From: Caballeronia insecticola
Lineage (GTDB): Bacteria > Pseudomonadota > Gammaproteobacteria > Burkholderiales > Burkholderiaceae
DNA length: 64,000 bases
Assembly (NCBI RefSeq): GCF_000402035.1
Contig: NC_021287.1
Span: 2,418,001-2,482,000, forward strand
Direction of reading: 5' to 3'
The notes beneath the pieces are model-generated. The model ran no database searches, was not told the DNA's origin, and worked only from the letters and a program-made list of their open reading frames with translations. Positions 40,198-49,778 of this stretch are shown here, one piece after another. How positions within the stretch are numbered: position 1 is the stretch's first letter; every line of letters starts with the position of its first letter. The position numbers were made by a program, and so were the translations under genes.

Positions 40198-41135
40198 CGC
40201 TTGATCCTGCGCGAAGGCTGCGGCGCGCGCCAGCCGAGTTCCTCGGAGATCGAGCGCGCCTCGCGCTGCACGACGGGAATCAGTTCTTCCATGCGCTCGT
40301 GCGGCATGTAGGGAATCGTGCTCGCCACCGAGAGCGCCGCGACGATCGCGCCCGACGCGTCGCGCACGGGCGCCGCGACGCAGCGGATCGAGGCCTCGTT
40401 CTCTTCGAGATCGAAGGTGAAGCCGCCTTGAGAATAACGTGTCATGCGTTGCAGAAAGGTGTCGAAGTCGGGGCGGTTGTCGGGCTTGAAACTCGTATTG
40501 GCGAGCGCGCGATGCGACGCTTCGAGCAGCCGCTTCCACGCGTTCGCTTCGAGGTCGAGCATCATCGCCTTGCCGATTCCCGTCGACGCGAGCGGCATGC
40601 GATGCCCGACGCGCGAGCGCATTTCGAGTCCGCGCGTGCCGGGAATCTTGTCGATGTAGAGCACGTCGTCGCCGTCGCGCACGCCGAGGTGGATGGTGTC
40701 GTGCGTGTGCTCGGCGAGCGCCTGCAGATGCGGACGCGCGACCGCCGTGAGCGGCATTTGCTCCAGCGCGATCGTGCCCAGTTCGATGAGCTTCGGCCCG
40801 AGCAGATAACCGCCCTGCACCTGGCGCAGATAGCGCGCCTGCACGAGCGAGCTGACGAGCCGGTGCGTCGTGCTGCGCGTCGTGCCGAGCGCGGCGCCGA
40901 ACGAACGCAGATCGCGCGCGCCGTTCGCGGCGGCTTCGAGGATCGCCAAGCCGCGCAGTAGCGTCTGCGTGCCGGCCTGCTGCGGCGTGATATCGACGAG
41001 CGCACTTGGCAGCGCGATCGCATCGGGATCGGGCGCGTGCTTCGTGCCGTGCGCGCCATTGCTCTTCGGGCGCGGGCCGGCCGCGTGCGCGGATTGCGCC
41101 GATGCGTCGGCTTCGGGATTCTGGAATTTGGTCAT
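40194..41135 (-). CDS. IclR-family transcriptional regulator
   Basis: Probable local regulator of the galactose/arabinose cluster, being its first gene and translationally coupled to dgoK. The 313-residue protein has a long polar N-terminus (~45 residues), an IclR winged helix (LLRGLAILEAAANGARDLRS, TTRSTTHRLVSSLVQARYLR) and the IclR effector domain (LAEHTHDTIHLGVRDGDDVL, PLASTGIGKAMMLD, IRCVAAPVRDASGAIVAALS). I chose the ATG at 41135 (MTKFQNPEAD); an upstream-open frame has no coding look. E. coli uses a GntR regulator (DgoR) for the same enzymes, so this is a different control. Confidence 0.9.
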   Translation of the reverse strand: MTKFQNPEADASAQSAHAAGPRPKSNGAHGTKHAPDPDAIALPSALVDITPQQAGTQTLLRGLAILEAAANGARDLRSFGAALGTTRSTTHRLVSSLVQARYLRQVQGGYLLGPKLIELGTIALEQMPLTAVARPHLQALAEHTHDTIHLGVRDGDDVLYIDKIPGTRGLEMRSRVGHRMPLASTGIGKAMMLDLEANAWKRLLEASHRALANTSFKPDNRPDFDTFLQRMTRYSQGGFTFDLEENEASIRCVAAPVRDASGAIVAALSVASTIPYMPHERMEELIPVVQREARSISEELGWRAPQPSRRIKR

Positions 41136-41379
41136 GGCGGGTGTCCCGTCGATCACGATGCGCGTCGGGCCGTGCGTGCAAGCGCCGGCGCGCCGGCGTG
41201 TGAATCGTGCGAACGGTGCAGTGCGACCCGCGAGCGCGGGCGAGCGATCGAATGCATGACGTGTCTCCGTGTGTTTTTGTCGCGTGCGCGAGAGCCTTTT
41301 GCGGCCCTTCCGATATGCGCACACGTGTGCCGTTCAAGCGTTGGTCGGATTGTAGTTCCGCCTCTCAAAATTATTCAAT

Positions 41380-41400
41380 ATGTGATCGCACTGTTCACAT
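41380..41400. promoter_or_regulatory. Candidate operator upstream of the IclR-dgo genes
   Basis: The inverted repeat ATGTGA-N9-TCACAT lies 245 bases upstream of the IclR start, in an AT-rich stretch. The N9 spacing excludes a normal CRP site (N6). It could be the IclR-type binding site. Confidence 0.35.
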
Positions 41401-41442
41401 AATGGGAGGAAAGCTGACGATCGAAAGCCTTTAGGCAACAAA

Positions 41443-41466
41443 AAAGCCCTGAATAATCAGGGCTTT
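41443..41466 (-). terminator. Terminator of mtgA
   Basis: A perfect 10-bp stem (41443-41452 and 41457-41466) with an ATAA loop. On the minus strand it runs into TTTTTTG, right after mtgA. Confidence 0.8.
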
Positions 41467-41494
41467 ATCGTGTTTATCAGGCGCCAGCTAAATT

Positions 41495-42259
41495 TCATTG
41501 CGGCAACTCGGCGGCGCCCATCCGGCGCGCGATCACGCCCGCTCGCTGCGACAGATACGGCGCGTTGCGGTGATCGTCGAAATACTTGGGACGCGGCAGC
41601 ATGACGGCGAGACGCGCGCTTTGCCACGCAGTCAGCTTCGCCGCCGAAGTCTTGTAGTAATAGCGCGCCGCCGCTTCCGCGCCGTACACGCCGTTACCCC
41701 ACTCGACCGAGTTGAGATAGATCTCGAAGATGCGTTCCTTGGTCCACCAGAACTCGAGCATCCACGTGATGACGAGCTCCTCCGCCTTGCGCACGTAGCT
41801 CTTCTCGCGCGACAGAAAGAGATTACGCGCCAGTTGCTGCGAGATGGTCGATCCGCCCGCAACGATCTTCCCGCGCGACTTGTTCTTCTCCCACGCCTGA
41901 AGGATCGCGTCGGTTTCGTAACCGTTGTTGTTGACGAAGTTCGCATCCTCGGACGCGATGATCGCGCGCTTCAGGTTGCGCGAAATCTGCTCGTACGGCA
42001 CCCACGTCCGCTGCAACTCGATGCCGGGATGCGTCTTCGCGAGCGTCCATGCGTCCGAACGCATGAAGGCCGTCGCGCCCGGATTGACGACGGTCCAGAT
42101 GTCGATCTGCGCGAAGAAATAAAGCTGCGTTGCGATGAACGCGATGCCCAGCACCGATACGCCGTAAGCGATCCAGCGCGCCGGACCGAGCCGCACCGCG
42201 CGGCGAACACGCGGCGCATCGGGCGGCCGCGCACGGCTGGGTGCGGGCGCGGTCGTCAT
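41495..42259 (-). CDS. mtgA: Monofunctional biosynthetic peptidoglycan transglycosylase
   Basis: Polymerises lipid II glycan chains in the inner membrane. The 254-residue protein has one N-terminal membrane helix ([20 protein letters not shown]) and the GT51 domain motifs: [20 protein letters not shown] (catalytic Glu), [36 protein letters not shown] and [20 protein letters not shown]. There is no penicillin-binding domain. The ATG at 42259 overlaps the aroE stop as TGATG; the longer open frame upstream is a shadow of aroE. Confidence 0.96.
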   Translation of the reverse strand: MTTAPAPSRARPPDAPRVRRAVRLGPARWIAYGVSVLGIAFIATQLYFFAQIDIWTVVNPGATAFMRSDAWTLAKTHPGIELQRTWVPYEQISRNLKRAIIASEDANFVNNNGYETDAILQAWEKNKSRGKIVAGGSTISQQLARNLFLSREKSYVRKAEELVITWMLEFWWTKERIFEIYLNSVEWGNGVYGAEAAARYYYKTSAAKLTAWQSARLAVMLPRPKYFDDHRNAPYLSQRAGVIARRMGAAELPQ

Positions 42260-43107
42260 CAGACGTGAGCGGCGAGCGTCCGGCGCAGTTCGCGCAGCAC
42301 CGCGCCGCCGTCCGGGCGCACGCCGCGCCAGATGAAGAACGATTCGGCGGCCTGCTCGACCAGCATGCCGAGACCGTCCGCCGCGCGCGCGCCGAGCTTC
42401 GCCGCGTGCTGCATGAAGACGGTCGGCTGCGCGCCGTACATCATGTCGTAGGCGAGCGTGCCCGCGCCGAATGCGCGGTCGTCGCAATCGGGCAACGCGG
42501 CGTCGAGGCTGCCGGCGGTCGCGTTGATGACCACGTCGTAACGTTCGGCCGCGGCGCTCTCCGCGCCGCCGCCCGCGAAGCGCACGCCGCTTTCGGCTGC
42601 GTTCGACGCGAACTGATCGACGAGCTGAAGCGCCTTCGCCGCCGTGCGATTGACGATCGTGAGCGCCGCCGGCGCGCGGTCGAAGACCGGCAGCACGACG
42701 CCGCGCGCCGCGCCGCCCGCGCCGAGCAGCAGGATGCGCGCGCCCTTGAGACTCACGCCGAGATTCGCTTCGATGTCGCGCACGAGCCCGACGCCGTCGG
42801 TGTTGTCGCCGCGCACGCCGTCCGGCCCGAACGACAGCGTGTTCACCGCGCCCGCCGCCGCCGCGCGCGGCGAAAGCGAGTCGGCGAGCGCGTGGGCTTC
42901 GAGCTTGAACGGCACGGTGACGTTCATGCCGCGCCCGCCCGCCGCGATGAAGCGCTCCACTTCGCGCGTGAAGCCGTCGAGCGGACCGAGAATGCGGCCG
43001 TATTCGATGGCCTCGCCAGTCTGTTCGGCGAACTTCGCGTGAATCCACGGCGACTTGCTGTGCTCGACCGGATTGCCGATCACCGCGTACTGGTCTTTCT
43101 GGCTCAT
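42259..43107 (-). CDS. aroE: Shikimate dehydrogenase
   Basis: NADPH-dependent reduction of 3-dehydroshikimate in the aromatic amino-acid pathway. The 282-residue protein has the substrate loop [33 protein letters not shown] (catalytic Lys), [17 protein letters not shown] (catalytic Asp) and the cofactor loop [16 protein letters not shown]. Start and stop overlap the neighbouring genes (ATGA with the RNase II-family gene, TGATG with mtgA), so the three are translationally coupled. The rnb-aroE-mtgA order is typical of Burkholderiales. Confidence 0.97.
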   Translation of the reverse strand: MSQKDQYAVIGNPVEHSKSPWIHAKFAEQTGEAIEYGRILGPLDGFTREVERFIAAGGRGMNVTVPFKLEAHALADSLSPRAAAAGAVNTLSFGPDGVRGDNTDGVGLVRDIEANLGVSLKGARILLLGAGGAARGVVLPVFDRAPAALTIVNRTAAKALQLVDQFASNAAESGVRFAGGGAESAAAERYDVVINATAGSLDAALPDCDDRAFGAGTLAYDMMYGAQPTVFMQHAAKLGARAADGLGMLVEQAAESFFIWRGVRPDGGAVLRELRRTLAAHV

Positions 43108-45173
43108 GATCCGGTCGGCTCCGTCGATTCCTCTGCGCCGCCTGCGGCTTCCGGCGGCGTTTCATCGGCTTGCGTCGATGCTTCCGCCTGCGCCTCCGCT
43201 TCGCTTTCCGCCGAAAGATCGTCGCTCTCGATGATGTCCTCGTCGACTTCGTCTTCCTCGGCCGGCGCGGCGGACGGCGCATCGATCACATGCAGCAGAC
43301 GGCACGACGCTTCGACCGTCAGTTCGTCGATCGACACCACTTCCAGCATCACGCGCGTGCCGCGCGCATGCACGCCGAGACCCGGCACGTGCAGGATCAG
43401 CGGAATTTCTTCCAGTCGCACGAGATCGTCCTTGATCACCGACGCCGCCACCTGCTTGCGGTTTTCCTGCTTGAGCCAGCGCAGGCACCAGAAATATTCC
43501 ATGCGGCGCTGATGATCGGCGTAGGCGCTATAGGTATCGTCGAAACCCTGCACGACGGCGAAGAGATCCGCGTCCTTCGGCTTGAACGGCGCGGCCAGCT
43601 TCGCCGTGACGCCATGCTGCACGCACGCGAGCAACTGCCACTGATTGACGAGATCGACATAGCGGCGCAGCGGCGAGGTGCTCCATGCATACTGCGCGAC
43701 GCCCAGGCCTTCGTGCGGCGCGGGTGTGGTCTGCATGCGCGTGCGCTTCGGTCCGGGACCGCCGAAACCGCGCTGCGAGCGATAGATGCCCGGCACGCCA
43801 TGATCGTTGAGGAACGCGCCCCACGACGAGTTCGCGAGAATCGCCAGTTCGGCGACGATCAGATCGAGCGGCGAGCCGCGACGGCGCGGCGTGATCGTGA
43901 TGTGCTCGCCATCGACATAGAAGTTGAAGTCGTTGTTGCGCTGCACTTCGCGCTTGAGACCGAAGCTCGCGCGCATCTGTTGGCGCTTCTCGAACAGCGC
44001 CTGCGCGATCGGCCACAACACGGCGATGTCCGCCTTGTGCGGATAGTCGCCCGTGCCCGCGGCGAGGCTTTCCTCGGTGACGTGTTCGTCGAGATGGTTG
44101 TGGCGCAGATTGCTCTTCACGAACACGCGTTCGGCACGCGTTTCCGTCGCGACGATTTCCTGTGTCTCGCGATTCACGATGATGTACAGCGAAAGCGCCG
44201 GACGCAGCCCGCCTTCGCCGAGCGTAAATACCTCGACGACGTTGTCGGGCAGCATCGTGATCTTGTCGCCCGGCATGTAGACGGTGGACAGGCGCCCGCG
44301 CGCGATCGCGTCGATGGCGTCGCCGCGTGCAATGCCGAGCGCCGGCGCCGCGATGTGGATGCCCACGCGCACGCGGCCGTCGGCGAGATGCTGGACGGAA
44401 AACGCGTCGTCGATTTCGGTGGTGGTGACGTCGTCGATGGAAAACGCTTCGACATCTGCCTCGGGCAGATCGTCGGGAATCGCTCCCGGCTGCACCGACG
44501 GAAAACCGACGCCGTGCGGAAAATGTTCCGACAGAAAGCGCGCTTCGTGCAACGCGCGCGGCGACGCAATGCCGCCGCATTCGAGCATCAGCCGCGCCTG
44601 CGAAATGCCGCGCGCGGCGGCCGCTGCTTCGAGCGCCTTGTATTCGATGGTGTTCTTGTCGGGCTTCGTGATCAGGCCGATGGCCTTGTCCTTCAGCGCG
44701 TCGGGCAACTTGCCCGCCTTCAGGTCTTCTTCGTAGCCCGCCTGCACCAGCGCCTGCTGACGCTTGCGTTCGAGCCCGGCCAGCGCCATCTGCAACTGTT
44801 CCTGCGGCGCGCGCTGATACTGCCCGCGCCCCTTGCGGCGGAAATAGACCGGCGCGCCATGCATGCGCAGAACGAGCGCGGCGCGTTCGGCAGCGCCGAA
44901 TTTATCGCCGAAATAATCGGCGCCGAGCGCGGCGAACGGGAATTCGTCCTCGGGCGCGCATTCCCACAGGAAATCGAGATCGATTCCCTGCGCGATGGCG
45001 TCGGCCTCCTGCATCAGGTCGCCGGCGGCGGGCCTGTCGAATTCGATCAGCACGTCCTTCGCGCGCACCTTCGCGCGGCGCCCGCCCGGCAACTCGACCT
45101 GGAACGCGTCGCCCTGTTTGGACAGCACCGCGCCGGCCTTGAAACTACCCGATTCCTCGAAGAAAACGTTCAC
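43104..45173 (-). CDS. RNase II/R-family 3'-5' exoribonuclease
   Basis: Degrades RNA from the 3' end. The 689-residue protein has a central RNB catalytic domain: [20 protein letters not shown] (metal-binding Asp cluster), [20 protein letters not shown], and [20 protein letters not shown] (RNB-conserved). The N-terminal region differs from classic cold-shock domains. The C-terminus, from about residue 635, is a strikingly acidic Glu/Asp/Ala-rich tail of some 55 residues. It is shorter than RNase R (about 810) and longer than RNase II (about 644), so I leave the symbol open. It heads the aroE-mtgA unit. Confidence 0.93.
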   Translation of the reverse strand: MNVFFEESGSFKAGAVLSKQGDAFQVELPGGRRAKVRAKDVLIEFDRPAAGDLMQEADAIAQGIDLDFLWECAPEDEFPFAALGADYFGDKFGAAERAALVLRMHGAPVYFRRKGRGQYQRAPQEQLQMALAGLERKRQQALVQAGYEEDLKAGKLPDALKDKAIGLITKPDKNTIEYKALEAAAAARGISQARLMLECGGIASPRALHEARFLSEHFPHGVGFPSVQPGAIPDDLPEADVEAFSIDDVTTTEIDDAFSVQHLADGRVRVGIHIAAPALGIARGDAIDAIARGRLSTVYMPGDKITMLPDNVVEVFTLGEGGLRPALSLYIIVNRETQEIVATETRAERVFVKSNLRHNHLDEHVTEESLAAGTGDYPHKADIAVLWPIAQALFEKRQQMRASFGLKREVQRNNDFNFYVDGEHITITPRRRGSPLDLIVAELAILANSSWGAFLNDHGVPGIYRSQRGFGGPGPKRTRMQTTPAPHEGLGVAQYAWSTSPLRRYVDLVNQWQLLACVQHGVTAKLAAPFKPKDADLFAVVQGFDDTYSAYADHQRRMEYFWCLRWLKQENRKQVAASVIKDDLVRLEEIPLILHVPGLGVHARGTRVMLEVVSIDELTVEASCRLLHVIDAPSAAPAEEDEVDEDIIESDDLSAESEAEAQAEASTQADETPPEAAGGAEESTEPTGS

Positions 45174-45253
45174 TCAGTACTCTCGTAAGACGGTGAACCG
45201 GTCGCGCTCATGTGCGAGCGGCGCGCCGGTGGTTGAATTGGCTGGACGCCGGC

Positions 45254-45853
45254 TCAGGCCGCTGCCGGCGCGACTCGTGGAGGAGGCGCCTGATCGCAGA
45301 AGGCGAGCACGTCGGCGAGATGGGCCGGGAAGTCGCTGATCGCGTGATCGCCGCCCTGGATCAGCGTGGTGCGCACGCCGGGATAGTGGTCGAGCATCGT
45401 GCGGTAATCGAGCACTTCGTCGCCCGTCGCCGCGATCAGATAGTAGCGCTCGGGCCGCGTGACAGACGCAACCGCGAGCGCGCGCAACTCGTCGAGATGA
45501 CGCGGCAGCACGGTGATGCTGCCGCCGCCGTGCCACAAGGGCTGGTCGCCCAGATACTTGCTCAGATCGCGCTGCGGCACCACGGCGGGATTGAGCAGAA
45601 CGGCGCGCCAGCCGTGTTTCTCCGCGAGATAGGTCGCGTAATAGCCGCCGAGCGAACTGCCGACGACGGTCACATCGCTCGTGTTCTCGCCCGCCGCGAG
45701 CGATTCCGCCAGCGTGACGGCGTCGAACGGAGAGACCGGCAACGCCGGGCACTGCCATTGGCCGAGCCGCCCGAGTTCGGCGAGCCGCGCGTGCATCACG
45801 CGCGCCTTGAACGACTGGGGAGACGAGCGAAAGCCGTGCAGATAGAGAATCAC
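45254..45853 (-). CDS. YqiA-like alpha/beta-hydrolase esterase
   Basis: Small esterase of the UPF0227/YqiA type; the natural substrate is unknown. The 199-residue product begins MILYLHGFRSSPQSFKARVM, has the nucleophile motif VTVVGSSLGGYYATYLAEKH (Ser in GSSLG), LLNPAVVPQRDL, a probable acid in IAATGDEVLDYR and the catalytic His in LIQGGDHAISDF, completing the triad. The ATG at 45853 overlaps the mpl stop as ATGA, so it is coupled with mpl. Its position between mpl and the RNase gene appears conserved in related species. Confidence 0.9.
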   Translation of the reverse strand: MILYLHGFRSSPQSFKARVMHARLAELGRLGQWQCPALPVSPFDAVTLAESLAAGENTSDVTVVGSSLGGYYATYLAEKHGWRAVLLNPAVVPQRDLSKYLGDQPLWHGGGSITVLPRHLDELRALAVASVTRPERYYLIAATGDEVLDYRTMLDHYPGVRTTLIQGGDHAISDFPAHLADVLAFCDQAPPPRVAPAAA

Positions 45854-47244
45854 GCATGTCCTCCTGCGCCACGCGCCGAGAGCGCGTCGAGCAGTTTCTG
45901 GTGGACGCCGCCGAAGCCGCCGTTGCTCATCACGAGCACGTGGTCGCCGGGACGCGCGGCCGCCGCGACCGCCTTCACCAAGGGTTCGATTTCGTTGAAT
46001 GCCTGCGCCTTGGCACCGAGCGGCGCCAGTGCTTCGGCCAGATCCCAGCCGAGCTTGTCGCGGCCTTCGCGCGCGCCGTAGCCGAACACCAGGTCCGCAT
46101 CCGCGAGGCTCGCGGGCAACTGCGCCTTCATCGTGCCGAGCTTCATGGTGTTCGAGCGCGGCTCCAGCACGGCGAGAATGCGCGCCTGGCCGACGCGCGT
46201 GCGCAGGCCGGCGACGGTCGTATCGATCGCGGTCGGATGATGCGCGAAGTCGTCATAGACGGTGACGCGGTCCACGCTGCCCTTCACTTCCATGCGCCGC
46301 TTGACGTTGCGAAAATCCGCGAGCGACTTCGCCGACTGCGCCGCCGGCACGCCCACGGAGCGCGCCGCCGCGATTGCCGCGAGCGCATTCATGCGATTGT
46401 GCTCGCCCTGCACCTGCCAGTCGACGACGCCCTGACGCACGCCCTCCCAGTACACGGCAAATTGCTGATCGACGGGCGCGCCTTCGGTAACGGGCAGCGC
46501 CTGCCAGCCGCCTTCGACGCCGAAGCGCTCGACGCCCGACCAGCAGCCGCGCGTGAGCACGCGCTCGAGCGCCGCTTCGCGCCCGTTCGTGACAATGCGC
46601 CCGACGCCCGGCACCGTGCGCACGAGATGATGAAATTGCGTTTCGATGGCGGCGAGATCAGGAAAGATATCGGCGTGATCGAATTCGAGATTGTTGAGCA
46701 CTGCCGTGCGCGGCCGATAGTGGACGAACTTCGAGCGCTTGTCGAAGAAGGCGGTGTCGTACTCGTCCGCCTCGATCACGAAGAAGCTCGACTCCGTCAG
46801 CCGCGCCGAGATGCCGAAGTTGAGCGGCACCCCGCCGATCAGAAAGCCCGGGTTCATGCCCGCGTCTTCGAGCAGCCAGGCGAGCATCGAGCTCGTCGTG
46901 GTCTTGCCGTGCGTGCCCGCCACCGCGAGCACCCATTTGCCCGCCAGCACATGTTCGCCGAGCCACTGCGGACCGGAGGTGTAAGGCAGGCCGCGATCGA
47001 GGATCGCTTCCATCAATGGATTGCCGCGCGTCACCACATTGCCGATGACGAACAGATCCGGCTCGAGCGCAAGTTGCTCGACGCCATAGCCTTCGATCAG
47101 CTCGATGCCCTGAGCTTCGAGTTGCGTGCTCATCGGCGGATAAACGCCCGCGTCGCAACCGGTGACCTTGTGGCCCGCTTCGCGCGCCAGCACGGCGAGA
47201 CCGCCCATGAAGGTGCCGCAGATGCCGAGGATGTGGATGTGCAT
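45850..47244 (-). CDS. mpl: UDP-N-acetylmuramate:L-Ala-gamma-D-Glu-meso-DAP ligase
   Basis: Recycles cell-wall tripeptide onto UDP-MurNAc. The 464-residue Mur-ligase has the start MHIHILGICGTFMGGLAVLA (Rossmann), the P-loop LAVAGTHGKTTTSSMLAWLL, GGVPLNFGISARL and VIEADEYDTAFFDKRSKFVH, followed by YDDFAHHPTAIDTTVAGLR, all characteristic of Mpl as opposed to MurC. Length is normal. It is divergent from the nucleotidyltransferase-like gene at 47431. Confidence 0.96.
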   Translation of the reverse strand: MHIHILGICGTFMGGLAVLAREAGHKVTGCDAGVYPPMSTQLEAQGIELIEGYGVEQLALEPDLFVIGNVVTRGNPLMEAILDRGLPYTSGPQWLGEHVLAGKWVLAVAGTHGKTTTSSMLAWLLEDAGMNPGFLIGGVPLNFGISARLTESSFFVIEADEYDTAFFDKRSKFVHYRPRTAVLNNLEFDHADIFPDLAAIETQFHHLVRTVPGVGRIVTNGREAALERVLTRGCWSGVERFGVEGGWQALPVTEGAPVDQQFAVYWEGVRQGVVDWQVQGEHNRMNALAAIAAARSVGVPAAQSAKSLADFRNVKRRMEVKGSVDRVTVYDDFAHHPTAIDTTVAGLRTRVGQARILAVLEPRSNTMKLGTMKAQLPASLADADLVFGYGAREGRDKLGWDLAEALAPLGAKAQAFNEIEPLVKAVAAAARPGDHVLVMSNGGFGGVHQKLLDALSARGAGGHA

Positions 47245-47430
47245 AGCTGTGTCGCGCCGCGCGGGCGATCAAATGCGGAAAACAGGAAACGGCGCCTTCG
47301 GACAAACCCGTGCAGGAAAGCGCCTGGAGGCGCATATTGTAACCGAGCACGCCAGGCGCTTTGACGTCCGAGGCGGCGCACGGCCCGGCCGCCGAAAAGG
47401 CGGCCTGACGTTATCTAGTATCATTTCGGG

Positions 47431-48078
47431 ATGGCTCGCAAATCACATTTCGATCCGCAGCGCGTGCGCGAGGAAATCGCGATCGCCGCCGCCAGAATGA
47501 TCGCCGAAGAAGGGCTCGACTACGCCACGGCGAAGCGCAAGGCTGCGCGGCAGGTGGTCGGCGAAAGCAAAATCGGCGGAGAGTTCCTGCCCGATAACGA
47601 TCAGATCGAAGAAGAAATCCGCGAATATCAGGCGATTTTCCAGAGCGACAGCCAGCCGGCCATGCTGCGCCGGATGCGCGAAACCGCGCTCGAATGGATG
47701 GAGCGCCTGAAGCCCTTCGATCCCTATCTGACGGGCGCGGTACTCAACGGTACGGCGGGCGAACACTCGGACATTCATCTGCAATGCTTCTGCGACAACC
47801 CCAAGGAAGTCGCGATCTATCTGCTCAATGCCAACATACAGTACGACGTGTCGGAGACGCGGCATTTCGCCGGGCGCGGCTATGTCGAGACGTTGAGCTT
47901 TCTGCATCGCGCGCGCGGTGAAGAGCCGATGGGCGTGCATATCGCGCTCTATGACACCAACGATCTGCGCGGCGCCGTGCGTGCCGATGGCCGCGGCCGT
48001 CTCGCCCGCGCGAACGCGGCGGCAGTGCGCGCGCTGCTCGATCATCCCGACTCGCCGCCGCTCGAAATCGGCGGCTGA
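47431..48078 (+). CDS. Conserved protein with nucleotidyltransferase-like segment
   Basis: 215 residues of a family I know only as a betaproteobacterial conserved protein. The first half is helical and basic (VREEIAIAAARMIAEEGLDY, then ATAKRKAARQVVGESKIGGE). Residues 100-125 read DPYLTGAVLNGTAGEHSDIH then LQCFCDN, which resembles the Gly-Ser/Thr...Asp-X-Asp/His turn of minimal nucleotidyltransferases, though the usual second Asp is replaced by His-Leu. A C-terminal alpha/beta part follows (IALYDTNDLRGAVRADG). No signal or membrane segment. It starts 187 bases from the divergent mpl and is followed 18 bases later by a thioredoxin gene. Function unknown. Confidence 0.8.
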   Translation: MARKSHFDPQRVREEIAIAAARMIAEEGLDYATAKRKAARQVVGESKIGGEFLPDNDQIEEEIREYQAIFQSDSQPAMLRRMRETALEWMERLKPFDPYLTGAVLNGTAGEHSDIHLQCFCDNPKEVAIYLLNANIQYDVSETRHFAGRGYVETLSFLHRARGEEPMGVHIALYDTNDLRGAVRADGRGRLARANAAAVRALLDHPDSPPLEIGG

Positions 48079-48096
48079 CACTTCTTCCGGACGCTC

Positions 48097-48645
48097 ATGA
48101 ACACTTCACGCATTTTGGCGGCGCTCGTGGTGGCGGTCGCCGCGACGATCGGCGGCTTCTACGCGGGCCATTTCTTCACCGACAGCAACACCGTGGCCGC
48201 AACGCCGTCCGGCGCGAGTGCAGGCAATGCGGTCGATCAATTATGGAAGGCGACGCCGCCGGGCGCCGAGGGCACGTCGCAGCCGCTCGCCGCGTTCAAG
48301 GGGCGGCCGGTCGTCGTGAACTTCTGGGCGTCGTGGTGCGGGCCGTGCGTGAAGGAAATGCCGACGCTCTCCGCCATGCAGCGCGACTACGAGAAGAAAG
48401 GCGTCACCTTCATCGGACTGGGCGTCGATAGCGAAAAGAACGTGAACGACTTCCTCAAGAAAGTGCCGGTCGGCTATCCGGTCTACGTGACCGGATTCGG
48501 CGGCGCGGATCTTGCGCGCAGTTTCGGTAACAATGCGGGCGGCTTGCCGTTCACGGTTGTAATCGACTCGAAAGGCGCCATTCGTTCGACAAAATTGGGG
48601 GAAGTGGACCCCGCCGAGTTGAAGCACACGCTCGACAACCTCTAA
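48097..48645 (+). CDS. TlpA-type thiol-disulfide oxidoreductase
   Basis: Membrane-anchored or periplasmic thioredoxin-fold protein. The 182-residue product has an uncleaved-looking N-terminal hydrophobic segment ([20 protein letters not shown]), a short linker and a TlpA/ResA domain with [20 protein letters not shown] (CGPC active site near residue 80), [17 protein letters not shown] and the cis-Pro loop [15 protein letters not shown]. It probably reduces disulfides in periplasmic targets such as cytochrome c maturation factors, but none is encoded here. It lies 18 bases after the preceding gene. Confidence 0.9.
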   Translation: MNTSRILAALVVAVAATIGGFYAGHFFTDSNTVAATPSGASAGNAVDQLWKATPPGAEGTSQPLAAFKGRPVVVNFWASWCGPCVKEMPTLSAMQRDYEKKGVTFIGLGVDSEKNVNDFLKKVPVGYPVYVTGFGGADLARSFGNNAGGLPFTVVIDSKGAIRSTKLGEVDPAELKHTLDNL

Positions 48646-49140
48646 AAACCCGCTGCTTTCGAGTTGGGAAATACGTCAAGTAAGCTGCGAGTTAAAGTCT
48701 ATTACAGCGATCTTGCTGGAAATTCGCAGCGCTTAGCCTGAACGGGCTGTAAGATGTCCCGTACTTTAGGAACCGTCTGTAGCGTAAAACTAGACAAAAT
48801 TCTCTAAAAGGCGCTAAAGTGCGCCGAATTCCGCACAACCCGAAGCGACGATGACTACTCTGCCGGTGCCGCATGGCTACCTTGCCGTCGATTCCGCCAC
48901 CCGCACAGGTGCCGGAGGCCGTGCGGCATCCGGAGTGGTCATGTGTTCAGGACCCGGACGCGCGCCTCAGCTTCAAAGCGACCACGCCGGCTCGTTCGAT
49001 GAGAACGTCCCGCGCGTGCCGATCGATGTTGCCGCCGTGCTTGCGGTGGGCGCCGCGCGCGGTTGAGCAGTCAGAACACCCACAAATCAAGTCAAGCGCC
49101 GGGCAATCCCGGACTCCAAGTATTGAAAGGGGAATTTTCG
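48646..49140. other. Gap between the tlpA-like gene and accB
   Basis: About 495 bases. TAGACA (48791-48796) and TAAAGT (48815-48820), 18 bases apart, form a fair promoter for accBC. Downstream short frames (48851-49066 and 48873-49154) lack any recognised family pattern or a clear ribosome-binding site, so I do not call a gene. No aroQ, which often precedes accB in proteobacteria, is present in any frame. Confidence 0.5.
48791..48820 (+). promoter_or_regulatory. Candidate promoter of accB-accC-prmA
   Basis: -35 TAGACA and -10 TAAAGT separated by 18 bases, about 320 bases ahead of accB. Confidence 0.35.
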
Positions 49141-49614
49141 ATGGACCTTCGTAAACTCAAAACGCTGATCGACCTCGTCTCGGAATCCGGCATCTCGGAG
49201 CTGGAAGTGACGGAAGGCGAAGGCAAGGTTCGCATCGTCAAGAACGCCGCGCCCGTCTACATGCAGGCGCCGCAGCAGTACGCGCCGCAAATGCAGGCGC
49301 CCGCGCCGCAACCGTTCGCCGCCGCAGGCGAATCGGGTGCGCCGGCCGCCGCCGCGCCTGCCGCCGCCGCGCAGCAGGGCCATGTCGTGACCTCGCCGAT
49401 GGTCGGCTCCTTCTACCGCGCGCCGTCGCCGGGTGCGGATCCGTTCGTGCAGGTCGGCGATACGGTCAAGGAAGGCCAGACCATCTGCATCATCGAAGCA
49501 ATGAAGCTCTTGAACGAAATCGAATCGGACAAGGCCGGCGTCGTGAAGGAAATCCTCGTCGAGAACGGCCAGGCAGTCGAATACGGCCAGCCGCTCTTCG
49601 TGATCGGCGACTGA
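49141..49614 (+). CDS. accB: Biotin carboxyl carrier protein of acetyl-CoA carboxylase
   Basis: Carries the biotin that shuttles CO2 in the first step of fatty-acid synthesis. The 157-residue protein has an N-terminal helical region ([20 protein letters not shown]), a Pro/Ala/Gln-rich flexible linker (residues 38-80) and the biotinyl domain with [15 protein letters not shown]; Lys122 in the EAMK motif is the biotinylation site. The ATG at 49141 follows AAAGGGGAATTTTCG and gives the standard start; a frame open to 49063 adds unlikely residues. accC follows after 164 bases. Confidence 0.97.
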   Translation: MDLRKLKTLIDLVSESGISELEVTEGEGKVRIVKNAAPVYMQAPQQYAPQMQAPAPQPFAAAGESGAPAAAAPAAAAQQGHVVTSPMVGSFYRAPSPGADPFVQVGDTVKEGQTICIIEAMKLLNEIESDKAGVVKEILVENGQAVEYGQPLFVIGD

Positions 49615-49778
49615 CGCGCCCGCGTGCCGGATGCGCTGCCATCGTCGTCGTTCGTGCATTGAACGCGCGCGTTTTGCGCCCGCTGTCCGGCTTGACGCCA
49701 TTCGCGCGCATGTAGCGCGCGCCGCCGACTGGATCCCCGAGGGCCGCTCGCGCGAGCCCGTTGATGAGCCGACCCACT

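Larger units (their letters stand above)
41136..41494. other. Gap between the IclR gene and mtgA
   Basis: About 360 bases. It holds the promoter region of the sugar cluster (AT-rich around 41368-41404, with a candidate operator) and the mtgA terminator at 41443-41466. No gene is visible. Confidence 0.55.

Noticed and set aside
40198-41337. Long 5' extension of the dgoK frame
   Set aside because: It overlaps the whole IclR gene and has no DgoK similarity; the ATGA overlap at 40197 marks the start.
41380-41400. CRP binding site
   Set aside because: Half sites fit but the spacing is 9, not 6, bases.
43170-45188. 672-codon plus-strand frame opposite the RNase II-family gene
   Set aside because: Antisense shadow with no family pattern.
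48851-49066. Short frame of 71 codons upstream of accB as a gene or aroQ remnant
   Set aside because: It shows no dehydroquinase motif, no clear ribosome-binding site and no family similarity.
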